Assembly: GCA_016297535.1 (NCBI GenBank)
Contig: JAEDGL010000071.1
Span: forward strand, 1 to 12,278
DNA: 12,278 nt
Direction: 5' to 3'
Source: Clostridia bacterium
Lineage (GTDB): Bacteria; Bacillota; Clostridia; Christensenellales; Aristaeellaceae
Both the position numbers and the translations under genes were made by a program. The notes beneath the pieces were generated by a model that was not told where the DNA came from, did no database searches, and was given only the letters and a program-made list of their open reading frames with translations. Below are positions 12,073 to 12,278 of the stretch, piece by piece; position 1 is the stretch's first letter, and the number at the start of each line of letters is the position of its first letter.

Positions 12073-12278
12073 TTATTCCACACGGTAGGCGTGGCGGTTG
12101 AGCGCGTCCCAGATGGCGGAAATCACCTTGGGCGCACGGATGGTTGCGCCGGTAGCAGCATCCGTATCATCCACCATTTTCTCGGGATGATACAGATCGT
12201 TCACCGCTGATACGGGCTTGCCGTCCAGGTACTGCAGCAGCTGATCAAACTGCGCTGCAATCTGTCGGATGGAGGGAG
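12073..12278 (-). CDS. FMN-binding domain protein, C-terminal end (partial)
   Basis: The last 67 residues of a protein that continues beyond the right window edge; the stop codon is TAA at 12075-12073. The segment holds D39-A-A-T-G-A-T45, an exact match to the Dxx(S/T)GA(S/T) flavinylation motif in which ApbE attaches FMN to the final threonine. It is followed by IRAPKVISAIWDALNR, typical of FMN_bind domain ends. Such proteins shuttle electrons outside the cytoplasmic membrane, in Rnf/Nqr or extracellular electron transfer systems. The N-terminus, signal peptide and length are not visible. It lies about 107 bases upstream of the secreted degenerate FMN-fold gene, so the two may be co-transcribed. 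Confidence 0.75.
   Translation of the reverse strand, partial: PSIRQIAAQFDQLLQYLDGKPVSAVNDLYHPEKMVDDTDAATGATIRAPKVISAIWDALNRHAYRVE

Overview
The window looks like chromosomal DNA of an anaerobic member of the class Clostridia (Firmicutes), probably a gut commensal. The base composition is moderately GC-rich. Shine-Dalgarno sequences are strong (AGGAGG, AAGGAG, GGGAGGGG). The gene content also fits: an aldo/keto reductase with two ferredoxin-type clusters, a TetM-like GTPase, secreted FMN-binding proteins and a Gfo/Idh/MocA plus sugar isomerase operon. I infer the class only. I see no rRNA, tRNA, CRISPR array, phage gene or intact transposase.

Layout. (1) 101-1366, minus: a ferritin-like protein with several E...(D/E)xxH half-sites, divergent from (2) 1511-2392, plus: a LacX/GalM-type aldose epimerase. 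(3) 2393-2726: a gene-free convergent gap with a 16-bp hairpin and a MITE-like repeat island. (4) Minus-strand pair 4411->2727: a shikimate-kinase-like P-loop kinase overlapping an aldo/keto reductase with eight cluster cysteines by 4 bases. (5) Plus-strand run 4510-8159: an RlmI-type rRNA methyltransferase, a TetM-like EF-G-family GTPase and a small VOC protein. (6) 8160-8458: a gene-free convergent gap made of a chain of six hairpins. (7) Minus-strand operon 11252->8459: two sugar-phosphate-isomerase-type TIM barrels and a Gfo/Idh/MocA dehydrogenase. (8) Minus strand 11965->11459: a secreted small protein with a degenerate FMN-binding fold, ending at a clear terminator. Upstream of it is the C-terminus of a second FMN-binding protein with an intact flavinylation motif, cut by the right window edge.

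How the genes fit together. The three-gene operon has the parts of an oxidise-then-isomerise/eliminate sugar pathway, comparable to E. coli YcjS/YcjR or the gut C-glycoside cleaving systems. The epimerase and aldo/keto reductase also suggest sugar and carbonyl metabolism, but they are separate units. The rlmI/TetM-like/VOC run groups two ribosome-linked functions. The two FMN-binding proteins suggest an extracytoplasmic flavin redox system continuing to the right.

The most striking non-coding signals are two divergent intergenic regions with mirror-image -10 boxes around a dyad, three dispersed copies of a 33-35 bp REP-like palindrome always just 3' of a gene, and a second 35-bp hairpin present identically at two convergent gaps.
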